A stretch of 64,000 nt of DNA from assembly GCF_001540865.1 (NCBI RefSeq), contig NC_033630.1, forward strand, positions 3,485,432 to 3,549,431, written 5' to 3'. Source of the DNA: Ananas comosus (taxonomy: Eukaryota > Streptophyta > Magnoliopsida > Poales > Bromeliaceae). A program made the position numbers and the translations under genes. The notes beneath the pieces are model-generated. The model was not told where the DNA came from. It worked only from the letters and a program-made list of their open reading frames with translations, and ran no database searches. Positions 22,259 through 33,334 of this stretch are shown piece after piece (within the stretch, counting starts at the first letter, position 1; the number at the start of each line of letters is the position of its first letter).

Positions 22259-24376
22259 AAAAAGTCACTATCCCGTTATAGGATCTTTTCTACTTAAAAT
22301 TACTAGCAGCACTTATCTTCCTAACCAGCATGAAATGACCTAATTGGCCTGTTGGCAATCTATCATGATTTGTACTACAAAGATTTTAGTTATAATTTAT
22401 TCCATATGACATTTGTACTCGATCAGTCCCAGATGGTAACTTCAACTTAAAAGAATGTCAAACAAAAGCTTTCTTCTTATAATCTGTGCAAGAAAAAAAA
22501 TGTTTAATTGGTTATTATGATTCCTGCATAGAAGAGGGTTACAGAGAAGAATTTTCTTCTCCTTTGGAGAGGAATGGAGTTTTCTAGCGTCCTAATCCTA
22601 CAGTTAAAAATAGAACAATCAGTTCTAGCATCTAAGAAAGGTGTTCACAAATCTCAAAATCAGCATTCCGCTATGTCGAAAAAGCGTTCTAATTACTACT
22701 ATTCACAGCCTTAAGTTAAGTCTTCCTTCAGTTGCAAACTGCTAAGGATTATGAGTTTCTCAACTTTGTTTAGCTTGCTAAGCGGAAACTGGAGTAATTC
22801 GTACAAAAGATAGAATGGATGTTGCAATGTCAATAGAGTCCAAAAGAAGCCAATAGACATCTCTTATAGGAAGCAAGGGGAAACAGTTGTGTACAAAGAG
22901 CACAATAATAAAGGTCAGCAAAACTTTTTTTTTGAAGCAAAATGAAAAACACATCCACATGCCATTTTTGATTCAATCCAAAGGAAAGTAAGTTTTGAAT
23001 GGAAGTGAAGGGCTAACTATCTTTGAACACTGCAATCCAGTTGGTGCCTCAAAGTATGTTGCCACGGTAGTAACATTGGAGAAAATCCAAGACTCTCTAG
23101 TGTAATCGTTCTACGTACAGGAAATCAGCAATAGATACCAGCAAAGATTTGAAATAAAATAGAACTTATATACTGTAAATTTCTTGTTGTTGACAGTGAA
23201 TCAGATTCATACAGCTTGCATAGTAGATCGTATGAATCCAGCTAAAGTTTTATAGTTTAAACTTAATCACCACAAAAATATATTTTTCATAATCAATATC
23301 TCGTATCTGATTAAATGCACGTCAAATCCTTTAAACGAAAAAGTGAAGTTCTTCTGAATGCCAAAATCAACACTCATTGTAGTTGCGGGGAATAAAAGAA
23401 TGCATACTCAGAATGCCAAAATTACATGAGTACATAGATTATTCTATATGAACAATTTGATGATGCCAAGGAATTCCGGGGAGTCAATAGACAACTGTGA
23501 AGACTCTGAAGTGTGAAGTTTCGCAACCGTAGCTATTGGATCATACCTTAATGTCTTAAACTAGCAAGAAGTCAATATATTGATATTACCACAATGTATC
23601 TAGTACAAGCTTATCATGGATTCAAGTGCCCTAAGTGCCGAGCAGTGCTGACGAATCATTGGGCATCAATCCCAGTGGTTCCTTCAACTTGAGGTCCATT
23701 TGCACACTGCAACTCACTCGATTCTGTTTGTTACAAATCCTGAATCAGGGTATATCACTCTGCAGTAGTAGTTCTTAGAAGCGTATCCTTTTACTTTCAT
23801 CGTCGCCATTCACTTCCATTTTTGGCATCGTTATACTACGGACTCATAAATGCCTTGAAGAGCAGCGTTGAAAATAATTTTACTACCAAAATTTTCTCCA
23901 GCCAATCTCAAGTCAGATCCTTTTTCTAAATTTTTACCATTATTTACTTTTCTTCTCATTTCCAGAAGAAAACAAAACTAGATAATGATTAGACTGACAT
24001 AAAGTAAAATCACCACATGGTGAATGCAAGTTAACATTTATTAAATCAAAAACATTCTTTATTCGCGGTGTAAAGTACCAATAAGGTTATAAGAGACTAA
24101 CCTATTTAGCGGTGGTTTCATCTGTCATTACATTCTTTCATTTGAATCTACATATTTAATCTTCAATGATCGACATTTTCTCTAACCAAAACTTATAAAT
24201 CCCCTATTTTGTTTAAAATTCTATCAAGAACAAGAAATCTTCAGTTTAGATCACTGGTACCGCGAGCTTGATCTATGTAAATAGAGAAAATCATCCTGCC
24301 AACCAACGTCCTATCAAAACCGATGCAAAGCCCCTTGTCAAAAGTATCTTTGCCAAGCCACAGAGCACCAGTTATT
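22259..24376. other. Intergenic, no gene seen
   Basis: About 2.1 kb of mixed composition without a recognisable coding frame, tRNA or repeat. It is less repeat-like than most of the window, so an unrecognised non-coding transcript is possible but not supported. Confidence 0.45.
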
Positions 24377-24524
24377 AAGGGTCGCACCAAATTGATGGCA
24401 AGACCACTCTAGGAAGGGTTGTACCAAATTGAGGGCAAGACCACTCTAGCAAGGGTCGTACCAAATTGATGGCAAGACCACTCTAGCAAGGCTTGTACCA
24501 AATCAATGGCGAGACCACTCTAGG
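24377..24524. repeat. 37-bp tandem repeat, four copies
   Basis: AAGGGT(T/C)GTACCAAATTGA and GGCAAGACCACTCTAG recur at starts 24,377, 24,414, 24,451 and 24,488, an exact spacing of 37 bp, with a few substitutions per unit. No reading frame is conserved across it. Confidence 0.93.
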
Positions 24525-25144
24525 ACAAAATTTACCTCTTCATAGGAGTTCATCTCTGACCGAAAAAAACATTGATTTTTGGCGATACTAGTGTGGTGGT
24601 ACCATCAATTCAGGGTATTCATAAGTTCTGAAATTAGTTTCAGTTGGCTAGGACAATATCCTCTGGCTTATTCTAATGCAATCACTAGATTTAAATTCAC
24701 AAACTTATGCTTCATATAGTTGTATATGAGATACTTGAGGAAATTCCATATTTCCATATCCATACTACTTACAAAAGAGAAAGTTTTCTTTTTAATTTCT
24801 TTCAAATATTGCCACTATTATATAATATAATGACTATCACCTCCTACCACATCAGACCGCTGGTTGTCAGCATAAACTTTATAACAGTCAAATATTTCTA
24901 CTTTAAAAAAGAATTTGGCATTATACGAAAATTTTAGGCCATCAGATCTTATCCAACAGGTAATAAATAAAATAATCATATTTATGATGAAATAACCTTT
25001 CCCATATATACCCGTATGCTTTAATACCACACGTTTTCACATTTTCCTGTATCTATTATACTACATACTCTAATACTGCACGGTTTTTAAAAAATCTCCA
25101 CGATTCTCCGTCACGATTTTCACTGCTAAACCTTTCCATTTCCC

Positions 25145-25575
25145 CATGGAACGATCCGACCCACTAGCGATTTTCACTGCTTAAGTCCAGTTATTATTTC
25201 TAGCGTGCGCTGCCTCTTAGAAGCCCCATTTAGACTCTAACGTCCTGGTCAGGTTCAAAACCAGATCATAGACATATAGACTTATCAAGTGATGTGAGAT
25301 TCTAGAGGTTGCTCCTACATTCTCAAGAGGTGGCTTCCACCAAATTCAATGGTGTAACGCTTTGTCCTGTACAACACTTAGCTCGCGTACTTCCGACTGG
25401 TATTTGGCTTTGATACCAATTATAACGATCCGACCCGTTAACAATAATAATTCGTTGGGCTCAAACCATCAGCCCAAAATGTTTAAGCCCAGTTATTATT
25501 ACTAGTGTGCGAGGCTTCTTATAATCGAATCAGAGTCATTTTTTGATCCGATATAAGACTATTGAGGCATTACAC
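25145..25575. mobile_element. Retroelement-like fragments (ACGATCCGACCC words)
   Basis: AACGATCCGACCC occurs at about 25,150 and 25,425. The second is followed by TTCGTTGGGCTCAAACCATC, AGCCCAAAATG, ACTAGTGTGCGAGGC and GATCCGATATAAGACTATTG. The same block recurs at 39,500-39,637. The sequence resembles degenerate LTR or other intergenic repeat sequence. No polyprotein remains, so the class is uncertain. Confidence 0.4.
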
Positions 25576-25760
25576 TCTATATCAATGCATCTCGCCTTCT
25601 CTCTCCCTTCTCCTCTCTGCCAATCCTCTATCCTTTTCCTCTCCCTCCCCGCCACAGTCAGAGGTATTCCATCGCACCTCTCCCTCTCTGTTGCACAATC
25701 TACCTTCGCCACGAAAAATTCTAGAATGCAATGGGTATATTAGTGACGTGGCGTAACAAA
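25576..25760. other. CT-rich stretch, possible gene-fragment relic
   Basis: CTCTCCCTTCTCCTCTCTGCC-type sequence with three overlapping open frames on both strands. It resembles a 5' leader or captured exon, but no protein similarity is visible. Confidence 0.25.
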
Positions 25761-25944
25761 CCAATCAAATTAATCCTTTTAAGAATATATGTTCCATCAT
25801 GATTGTAAAAAAGTATTTTTATTGTACTTTTATTTGAAAAAAAAGTAATATAATTGACTTGTTATTGATGATATGGTGCAAGTGTAATAGTGTAGAATTT
25901 CTTCTTTGCCACGCCCTGCAGCAGTCTGGCGGAAGATATCTCAT

Positions 25945-26335
25945 CGCGCCTTCTTTCTTTATAACCCGCTTCACGTGCTTTAACTTTTTCTTTCTCCATC
26001 ATTATTCTACGGTCCAGCGCCGTCGCATTATGACCCGCTTCATGTGCTCATTAATATGATTTTTCTTTTTCCCATTATAGGTTATAAAATCAGCTTTTAT
26101 AATTTGGAGAGAATATTCATTTGATTTCCGCACATTGTATTTAGTATGAGATTTTTGGATATATTGGGTGCCCTCGCCTTATAACCTGTTTCAGGTGCTT
26201 ATAAATATGAATTTTCTTTTGTTTTTTTTGTAACATTATATGATATAATATCAGCTTTTATAATTTAGAGCAAATATCCATTTGATTTTCGCACATTGTA
26301 TTTAGTATGAGATGTTTGGATATAGTAGGGCTAGC
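25945..26335. repeat. Diverged tandem repeat, about 161-bp period
   Basis: CACATTGTATTTAGTATGAG occurs at 26,131 and 26,292 (spacing 161). The upstream words ATGACCCGCTTCATGTGCT, ATAACCTGTTTCAGGTGCT and ATAACCCGCTTCACGTGCT suggest a partial third copy near 25,960. Confidence 0.7.
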
Positions 26336-26795
26336 AATAATTTATTTTTGATATAAGAAATACGGAAAGTACCTTCTTCTTTTTTTTTTTGGTTTGGTAG
26401 CAATTGTCTTATCTGGTACTAAGATTTTTATGTCTTAATACATAAACCAAATGTAACGCAGAAAAATTACTCAAAAAATATAAAAGAAGTAAATTTCTGA
26501 GAAAGGTGCAGAGAACAACACAGCATTAATGGATATTAATAATTCCCTTATCACGTAGAGAAGGTAGTTACTAAAAACAACCAAAATATACACAAAAGAA
26601 TTACATGATTATCACATATTTATCAATTCAAAAACACGACCAAATCCACAAATCTACCCAAAATTAACAACAATTTCACCAGAATCGTCAAAGATAACAA
26701 CGAATTATTCATAAAACAACCAAAGATGGGGAAAAAAAAAAACCAACATGGAAATGATCGGAGATTCCTCAGATCGGGGGGAGAATCTGGGAGAG

Positions 26796-27020
26796 ATGAG
26801 GAGGATGAGGAGGATGAAGCCGTACCGTGGCACCAGCTTCGCCATCTTCATCGCCCACGTGCTTCGCTCCCTCGCCAGTGGAGCGATCCAAGGGGCCTCG
26901 GAGGAGTCCTAAGAGGAATTCGAGCTCCTCTTCATCGACGAAACCCTAGACAATATTGTTGCGCTCCCTACTTGGGTCGTCCTCTCCGCTTCTGCGACAG
27001 GGGAAGGGGGAGCGAGATGA
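26796..27020 (+). pseudogene. Small reading frame of unknown function split by an in-frame TAA
   Basis: A GC-rich island in AT-rich DNA. From ATG 26,796 the frame reads 38 codons (it contains MKPYRGTSFAIFIAHVLR) to a TAA at 26,910-26,912. It then continues in the same frame with EEFELLFIDETLDNIVALP to TGA at 27,018-27,020. Protein-like composition on both sides of one stop, in one frame, suggests a former protein of about 74 codons or a captured exon. I do not recognise the family. It is followed immediately by a CCGGGCC-rich tract. Confidence 0.4.
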
Positions 27021-27035
27021 ACAATGAACCTAATA

Positions 27036-27104
27036 ATGGGCCGGGTCGGACCGGGCCATGCTGGGCCGAACCGGGCCTAACCGGGCCGAGCCCGAGCCCA
27101 AATT
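27036..27104. repeat. CCGGGCC-rich degenerate repeat
   Basis: The GGGCCGGG, ACCGGGCC, GGGCCGAACC, GGGCCTAACC and GGGCCGAGCC words follow each other at about 10-bp spacing. This is a common low-complexity type in intergenic transposon DNA. Confidence 0.6.
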
Positions 27105-27944
27105 ACCTGAGACTCTCCAAAAGGTTCTCCCAAATAAGGTTCTCCCAAAAATATTATAGAAAATAAATTTTGAGCAAAAAAAAAAAAAAAAAAAAAACAA
27201 TTGCTATTTACTTAAAAAAACTTATATATTTTCTTTTCCTCTTTCTCAAAAATAAGAAGTATAAAACTATTTTCCATCAAAATTTTTTTTCTAAAAAATA
27301 ATTTTTTACGATTTTTCAAAAGATCCGAACATCCTTATCAAAGCACCGTAGTTTGCACGAAGCTCCTCAGTTTACACGTCCAAAGAAAACGACGTCCACA
27401 ATTGCTGCTGAATACTATAATCAATGACTTAAAAACAAGATCGGACATGCCGATTCAACCGTCCGGCGGTGACTCAGTTTATAAAACAAATCGATTCAAT
27501 CTTTTAAATTGGATAAGTTCAAAAAAACGTTTTGAACAGTTCGAATCGATTATTCAACCATCGAACTGGTGAACCGATCCAATTTTAATCAAATCAGTTG
27601 AATTTTTGGTTAAGTCATTATTAAAATGTAATGTCTCAAAATAAAATTTTTTGTTAGCACAGATTAGTTTTATAAGTATAACTTGAAAACTTACCTCTAC
27701 ATAATTTGGCCTAGAAACCGGTATTTTATAATTAAATATAATACTAGAAAAATTAATGAAGCTCCTATATTTTTAAAAGTGTCAAGTCATTGGTATTTGT
27801 AAATTTTCGATATTTGGATGAAAATTTATAGTGTAAGGATAATAATAGTTTCCGAAGATTGAGAGAGTAGTTGGTGTAGTAACATAATTTAAAAGATGGA
27901 ATTAGTCAAAGATAGAAATTTAATAGTGAAAAACTTACAAACAT
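27105..27944. other. Intergenic, no gene seen
   Basis: AT-rich DNA with an A-run near 27,177-27,197 and a GATTCAACCGTCCGG-type block near 27,450-27,600 that looks like decayed transposon sequence of unknown class. Confidence 0.45.
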
Positions 27945-27947
27945 TAA

Positions 27948-28952
27948 GGCCCCGTTTGGTTGGGGGGATAAGCGGGGATAACAAAAGTTATCCCCGCTAT
28001 TCCGCCAAACGGGATGAAATTTGGCCGGGATATTTTATCCCGGTCAAACCTTGCTATTCCCGGTTATCCCGGAATAGCAAGGGATTTGCTATTCCACCAT
28101 TTTGGTAGAATAGCACTATTCCAATGCTTAATTTCAAACTTAATTAAAATTATAAATTGAATTAAAACTAAATTATATAAATATAATATGTTATATATTA
28201 TAATACATTATTTTATTATAAAATTATTAATTGTACTATATTAATACATATTATTTATATTTAAATATTATAATAAAATTTATAATAAATTATATTTAAN
28301 GTGTTATATTATTGATTCAACCAGTAGTTGATGATCACTGACAAGTATAACATTTTATTTTATTTTTAAAACATTGGTTATAATTATTTCTCAATGTAAC
28401 ATTATGCTCCGGATAAACTAGGGTTGCAAATCGATCCGGGTCGACGGAGCTTCCGCCCTATTCTGCCCCAAATGGGCAGTAAACAGGAGAAACTAAATGA
28501 ATTCGGGACGGAGAATGAGGTAATTTTTATAATCCGAAACGAATTCGGAGCAGAAAACGGGAGAAATTTTGACCCGCCCCGAATTCTCCTGAATCCGTCC
28601 AGTAATGATCTNATTTAAAATTTAAAATTTTGAATTTAAAATTTGAGATTTTAAATTTCAAAATTTCATATTTCCAAATTAAAATTTTAAATTTAAAAAT
28701 ATATATTTAAAAATTTAAAAATTTAAATTTAAATATAATAAGAGAATAATATAATTATTTTTTATTTATAAAATCTACTATCTTTTTTATTCCATCTTAC
28801 CTAACCAAACGCTACAAACGCTATTTTTTTTATTCCCAGGAATAACCCAATTTTCATCCAAACGCAAAATTAATCTAATCCCCGCTTATACCTCAATTTA
28901 TACCTATCCCTGTAATAGTCACTTTTTGCTTATCCTCGAACCAAACGATACC
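27948..28952. mobile_element. PIF/Harbinger-like MITE with TAA target duplication
   Basis: Starts GGCCCCGTTTGGTTGGGGGG, ends TCGAACCAAACGATACC, and is flanked by TAA on both sides (27,945-27,947 and 28,953-28,955). A 3-bp TAA/TTA duplication with GTTTGGT terminal repeats is the known pattern of PIF/Harbinger elements. Strong internal hairpin words (AGTTATCCCCGCTATTCC, TTGCTATTCCCGGTTATCC) lie near the left end. The interior is AT-rich with an inserted block 28,301-28,611 bounded by two N's. A second copy lies inverted at 42,179-43,288. Confidence 0.82.
28301..28611. repeat. About 310-bp repeat, copy 1 (bounded by N at each side)
   Basis: Begins GTGTTATATTATTGATTCAA and ends CCGTCCAGTAATGATCT. 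It matches 29,061-29,371 in the same orientation with scattered differences, including a 5-bp deletion. The single N's at 28,300 and 28,612 bracket it exactly. It carries AATTCGGGACGG-type words seen in diverged intergenic transposons. Confidence 0.85.
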
Positions 28953-29060
28953 TAAGTGCTTTGTACTTTTAAAATACAATAGCTAGACTCCTAAAATAAT
29001 ATATAATATATATATTATTTATATATAATAAAATTAAAATAATAAGTAAATATTTATAAC

Positions 29061-29371
29061 GTGTTATATTGTTGATTCAACCAGTAGTTGATGATCACTG
29101 ACAAGGATAACATTTTATTTTTAAAACATTGGTTATAATTATTTCTCAATGTAACATTATGCTCCGGATAAACTAGGGTTGCAAAACCGATCCGGGTCGA
29201 TGGAGCTTCCGCCCTAATCTGCCCTAAATGGGGTAGTAAACGAGAGAAAATAAATGAATTCGGGACGGAAAATGAAGTAATTTTTATGATCTGAAACGGA
29301 TTCGGAGCAGAAAACGGGAGAAATTTTGACCCACCTAGAATCCCCTCGAATCCGCCCCGTAATGATCCGTC
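29061..29371. repeat. About 310-bp repeat, copy 2
   Basis: Direct copy of 28,301-28,611, diverged by roughly a tenth of positions by eye. It continues rightwards into related GGGACGGATTGGGGGTGCC sequence near 29,635, so this copy looks less truncated. Confidence 0.85.
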
Positions 29372-30017
29372 CCGAATTCGCCTAAAAAATTATTTATATT
29401 TTTAAAAATATTCCTAAAAAATAATGTAGTTATAAAAAAATCTAAAATACAAATAAATTATTACTCTCATTTCTCATGTATTCGAAACTTTTTAATTTTA
29501 CTTCGAATTATGATTGATATTTTTATTTTTTATAATTGATGTTGTTAATTATATATATAATATTATTAAAAATTATTAATTTATATTTTACAAAATATTA
29601 ACAATATTATAATTTTATAAAAAATATTAGTTGGCGGGACGGATTGGGGGTGCCGACAATGGACAGGTTAATAGGCGGAATGGATTATAAAATATACTAG
29701 TATAGGAACCCGCGCGATGCGGCGGATATAATCATATTTGATTAAATTTAATAATATAAAAAATATTTTAAAACTTTTAGAATAAAATTATAATTTAATA
29801 AAAAATAACGAAAGAAAAAAAAAATTATAGGAGAAAAAAATGTGTTACATAGAAATCAGACCGCTTTGTATCTTCATTTAGGGCATTCTCTACTAACACC
29901 GATACTTTCGTGAAATATCATAACGCCTTCAACCCTTTTTCAGCAAGTCCTATACATTACAAATATAAGTGGTCGACATGGAGGGAGAAAGGTTCGAGGC
30001 TAGGGTTAGAGTTCGAC
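29372..30017. other. Intergenic, AT-rich transposon-like DNA
   Basis: Contains an ACCCGCGCGATGCGGCGG word near 29,708, often seen at plant transposon ends, but no matching partner end could be defined. No gene seen. Confidence 0.4.
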
Positions 30018-30131
30018 TCACTCGACGTTGAAGGTGAGAGCGAGGGCGGTGCGCTTGCGGGCTTGAGGGGAGCGGACGTAGTAGGCGAGGTTGTTGTCGA
30101 GAACGCCATTTGCCGTACCCACAGGCTTCTC
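30018..30131 (-). pseudogene. Possible exon relic of an M16 (insulinase-type) metallopeptidase
   Basis: On the minus strand a GC-rich 37-codon stretch reads EKPVGTANGVLDNNLAYYVR, then SPQARKRTALALTFNVE, then TGA. The pattern L-DN-L-YYVR, then R-ALALTFNV resembles the start of plant PQQL-like M16 peptidases (LDNGL-YYVR...ALAL-V-VGS). The sequence GA|GTGAGT at the end is a good splice donor, so this may be an exon remnant. The zinc-binding motif is absent here and no partner exon is nearby. It lies in repeat-like AT-rich DNA, so capture by a transposon or a decayed gene are both possible. Confidence 0.38.
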
Positions 30132-30519
30132 GGGTAACGATTCTTAGAAAATAGAAACTAATTAGAGGGAAGTCGAAGTAGCGACGTTACAAAAAAGTAA
30201 TTATGAGATGGGAAGTTGAAAAGACATACGTTATGAAAAAAAATTAATAAGATGGGAAGCCGAAAAGATAGACGTTACAGGGAAGGAAAGCCGAAGAGAC
30301 CGCTTAGCCATTTGGTTCAAAAGAGGGACAAGTGAGAGTGAAAGATAGGCTGCCACGTGGTAAGATTAGGGGAAATAATGTTAAGGTATAGATTTGTTAT
30401 CCCATTACAAATTTAGAGTGGGAGACGGGACGGAATTTTAGTAGTCGAAGCCTCCGCCCTCACATCCACCCCATTTGCATCCCCAGAATAAATCCATTGT
30501 ATATATATTGTTTCTATTT

Positions 30520-30526
<7 letters not shown>

Positions 30527-30565
<39 letters not shown>
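30527..30565. repeat. (AT)19 microsatellite upstream of the LEA_2 gene
   Basis: A 39-bp AT run about 115 bp upstream of the start codon, within the likely promoter or leader. Confidence 0.93.
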
Positions 30566-30568
<3 letters not shown>

Positions 30569-30678
30569 TGTTTCTACTTTTGCCATTGGAAACTTCATTA
30601 AATACCCCTATAAAAAACAACCTCTTATCACAAGTTCACAACTATCTCTCTAGCATCTGCGTACGTAGCTCCTCAAGC

Positions 30679-31290
30679 ATGTCGAAAGAGCGCGACGAGA
30701 TTTGCTGCATACTTAAATTCGGAATTTTCGTCGTCGGCATCATTTTGACACTAGTACTTCTACTAGGTGCTTTTCACACATTCCGTGTTTCGATCGAAGA
30801 CGCCGCACTCTCACGTTTCTCCGTCACCTCCTCGCCGATATCGATCTCCTACGACTTCACCGTCGCAGTCAAAATCCGCAACCCGAACCTGAACATCGGC
30901 ATCTACTACGACTCGCTGGAGGCCAGTTACTTGTTCGACGGCCAGGTCTTCGCGACGACGACGTTCCCGAGCTTCTACCAGCGCCCGAGGGGCGCGACGG
31001 TGCTGCGTCCGGTGATCGAGGGTAGCTCGATCGTGCCCCACTTGGCGGGGGACGCTGCCGTCATCGCCGACGTCGCCGACGGTGGGTCGTTGGGAGGCAA
31101 CGAGACGAGTGTTTTTGGTTTGGAGGTGCAGATCAGCGCGCTCGTGCGGTACCAAAGGCACAGGGAGCACTGCAGGTTCGAGGTGAAATGCCCGATGAGT
31201 GCGCTCGCGGTGACTCAATCTAGTACTGATAACACGTTTAAGAGAGTGAAATGTGACGTGAAAGCAAAACCAGCTGGTTTCTTCGGTTAA
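30679..31290 (+). CDS. LEA_2 / NDR1-HIN1-like (NHL) membrane protein
   Basis: Intronless 203-residue protein. MSKERDEICCILKFG is followed by one hydrophobic membrane segment at about residues 15-36 (IFVVGIILTLVLLLGAF). After it comes an outward-facing LEA_2 beta-sandwich domain with the family motif KIRNPNLNIGIYYDSLEA, then a VFATTTFPSFYQ stretch and a C-terminal VKC...KCDVKAK segment. NHL proteins are plasma-membrane proteins linked to pathogen and stress responses; NDR1 is the best-known member. The ATG at 30,679 was chosen because the family begins just before the membrane segment. The longer frame upstream only adds translation of an AT microsatellite. The gene is much more GC-rich than its surroundings. 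Function for this exact member is inferred only from family. Confidence 0.88.
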   Translation: MSKERDEICCILKFGIFVVGIILTLVLLLGAFHTFRVSIEDAALSRFSVTSSPISISYDFTVAVKIRNPNLNIGIYYDSLEASYLFDGQVFATTTFPSFYQRPRGATVLRPVIEGSSIVPHLAGDAAVIADVADGGSLGGNETSVFGLEVQISALVRYQRHREHCRFEVKCPMSALAVTQSSTDNTFKRVKCDVKAKPAGFFG

Positions 31291-31357
31291 TTTCATATAT
31301 ATTATGTATTTAAGTCAAGAGTACCCTCTATAATCAATATATTGGGTACGTAAAAAA

Positions 31358-31650
31358 ACAATTTTTTTTTTTTTTTTGAGATATAGATCGCTTTGTTCAC
31401 ATGGAACATGAACTCAGCTACAATAATGAGGCAACAGAGACTCCTCAGAAAAAAATAAACAAATGAAAAATATAAAATTAACAAGGAGAAACTACGACAA
31501 GAATAAAAAAATACGAACTAAGTAAGATACACGGAAACTAATCGAACCGAACCGAACACGGGACCGAAAAATAAACATAAATAAGCTAAGACGTACGGGC
31601 AAAACCATATTGAAATACGCTAGACTACGATCTGTATCTCCTACTAAAAA
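31358..31650 (-). mobile_element. Possible LINE 3' end, diverged
   Basis: On the minus strand, GTTGCCTCATTATTGTAGCT, then GTGAACAAAGCGATCTATATCTC and a poly-A of about 17 follow the same order as the other LINE tails (GTTGCCTCACCC, ATGAAGCGGGTAGC, TCTC, poly-A). The palindrome is lost. It lies immediately 3' of the LEA_2 gene. The upstream extent is uncertain. Confidence 0.42.
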
Positions 31651-32379
31651 GATGCTCCTCCCAAAGTCTCATCCGACTTCTGATGTTATTCTAAATAAGC
31701 TTTTCTGTGGGTAAACTTTCGGACAAAATTTAATAAGTTTTTTGTGGATTATGATTTTTTTTTATTTTCTAATAATATTTTAGTTTGATATTCTTATTTT
31801 AATTAGTTTTGTCATCAAGGATATGCCCCTGAATAGAATACTAATTTGTCATTATTTTATGAAACATATGTAGGATATACTCGTAAAGTGTAAATTGTAA
31901 GATTGAACAATGCATGATGTATTTACCATCTTGTGGTTTGTAAAACTTTATCTTCCAGTATTTTGTAAGTTATATGTAGTAATTTTGTGTCCCATTTGAT
32001 AATAACATTTTACAATAAAACAAAAATACAATTATCGAATAATAAAATAAAAAATTTAAATTATAAGATGATAAAGTGAATTGATTGTCTCCTTTTTTAG
32101 TGCCGACGAACCACCAGTATATATATATCTCACATGCGAGATGATTTAATTACAATATTAATCATTTTATTTATTATATGTTTTGTAAGCAAATTTGCAA
32201 CCATTTTCCTAATTATTTTTTTTTTATATTCAAATTTCTAGTCTAAATTCAGTATTTCTTTTAATCTAAGTTCCAACCATAAAAAATTCCGTTAACTACA
32301 ATGAAAATCATAGCATCAATACCAAATAATGTTTGAAGCACAAACACCAAACCTTGTTGCATGGCAATTTCACTTACAG
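31651..32379. other. Intergenic, no gene seen
   Basis: AT-rich DNA with no supported gene, RNA or repeat. Confidence 0.45.
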
Positions 32380-32382
32380 TTA

Positions 32383-33334
32383 GGGCATGTTTGCTTGGGT
32401 GGAAGTCGAGTAGAAGTGGAGAGTGGGAAAGTTATTTTCGTCGTAAACAGTTATTTTCGTTGTTTGGTTCGCCGTAAAAAAGTTACGGTCGGAACTCGAG
32501 TTAACCTCAAACGGCGTAATTGACTTCGGCTTATCGTGGGCCAAAGTCAATTACGTTGAAGAGAGGTAAAAGAAAATAATAAAATAATATAATAGGTAAA
32601 GATAATTATATTTAATTTTTTTTATTATATTACTAATTATTCTTTTATTTAATTGGTATATTTAAAATATAATAAAAATTAATTAGTTAAGTTTTAATAT
32701 TTTTTTTATTTAATTTGTACAATTAAAATATAATAAAAAATAATTAATTAAGGAGTTCGGCTACTATATTTTTATGAGTATTGGCTCTCTTATACTCAAA
32801 AGTTTTCGGCCCTTAGATTTATTTCATTGATTATTTCCACCGGTTAGATCATACTATTCAATTAACTACCCACTCAATCCTTAGAGACCACTATCATTTT
32901 AACTGTGGACCACCATCATCCTAACCACACATCCCATCAATCAACGGTTAAAAATTTATGAGTATAAGAGATTCTATATTCATAAGAGTATAGTAGCCCC
33001 AGCTTTAATTAACTATTAATATGTTTTTACTGTTTAATTTTATTATTGTATTACTATAATTTTTGTATAAAAAAATAATTTAATTATTTTAAATTAAAAT
33101 TTAATTATATAAAAATATAATTTTATTATCTTTATTTATTAAATATTTATTATTTATATATAAACTATAGTTTTACAGCATACACTTCCTACCAAATAGA
33201 CAGCAGAACTAATGGAACTTCACTTACATAATTACGAAACCAACAACGGGAAAGAAGTAGTTATCACTGAACTCTATTTCAATCCAAAGTCTACTTCAAG
33301 CCAAAGTCCAATTTCGTTGAAACAAACGTACCCC
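32383..33334. mobile_element. MITE with TAGGGCATGTTTG ends
   Basis: The left end TTAGGGCATGTTTGCTTGGG faces the right end AACAAACGTACCCCTAA in inverted orientation. Subterminal words AAGTCAATTACGTTGAAG and CCAAAGTCCAATTTCGTTG are related. The ends are compatible with a TA target duplication (mariner type) or a TTA one if the terminal repeat is read longer, so the superfamily is open. The interior is AT-rich and carries a nested MITE at 32,755-33,003. Confidence 0.65.
32755..33003. mobile_element. Short MITE nested inside 32,383-33,334
   Basis: The left end GGCTACTATATTTTTATGAG faces the right end TCATAAGAGTATAGTAGCCC. The interior words TTTCCACCGGTTAGATCATA and CCTAACCACACATCCCATCA match the family at 8408 and 50,379. 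Its position inside another element shows the order of insertion. Confidence 0.75.

Noticed and set aside
30811..31296. 161-residue minus-strand frame opposite the LEA_2 gene
   Set aside because: Antisense shadow with His/Arg-rich composition. The sense frame has the membrane segment and the NPN motif.
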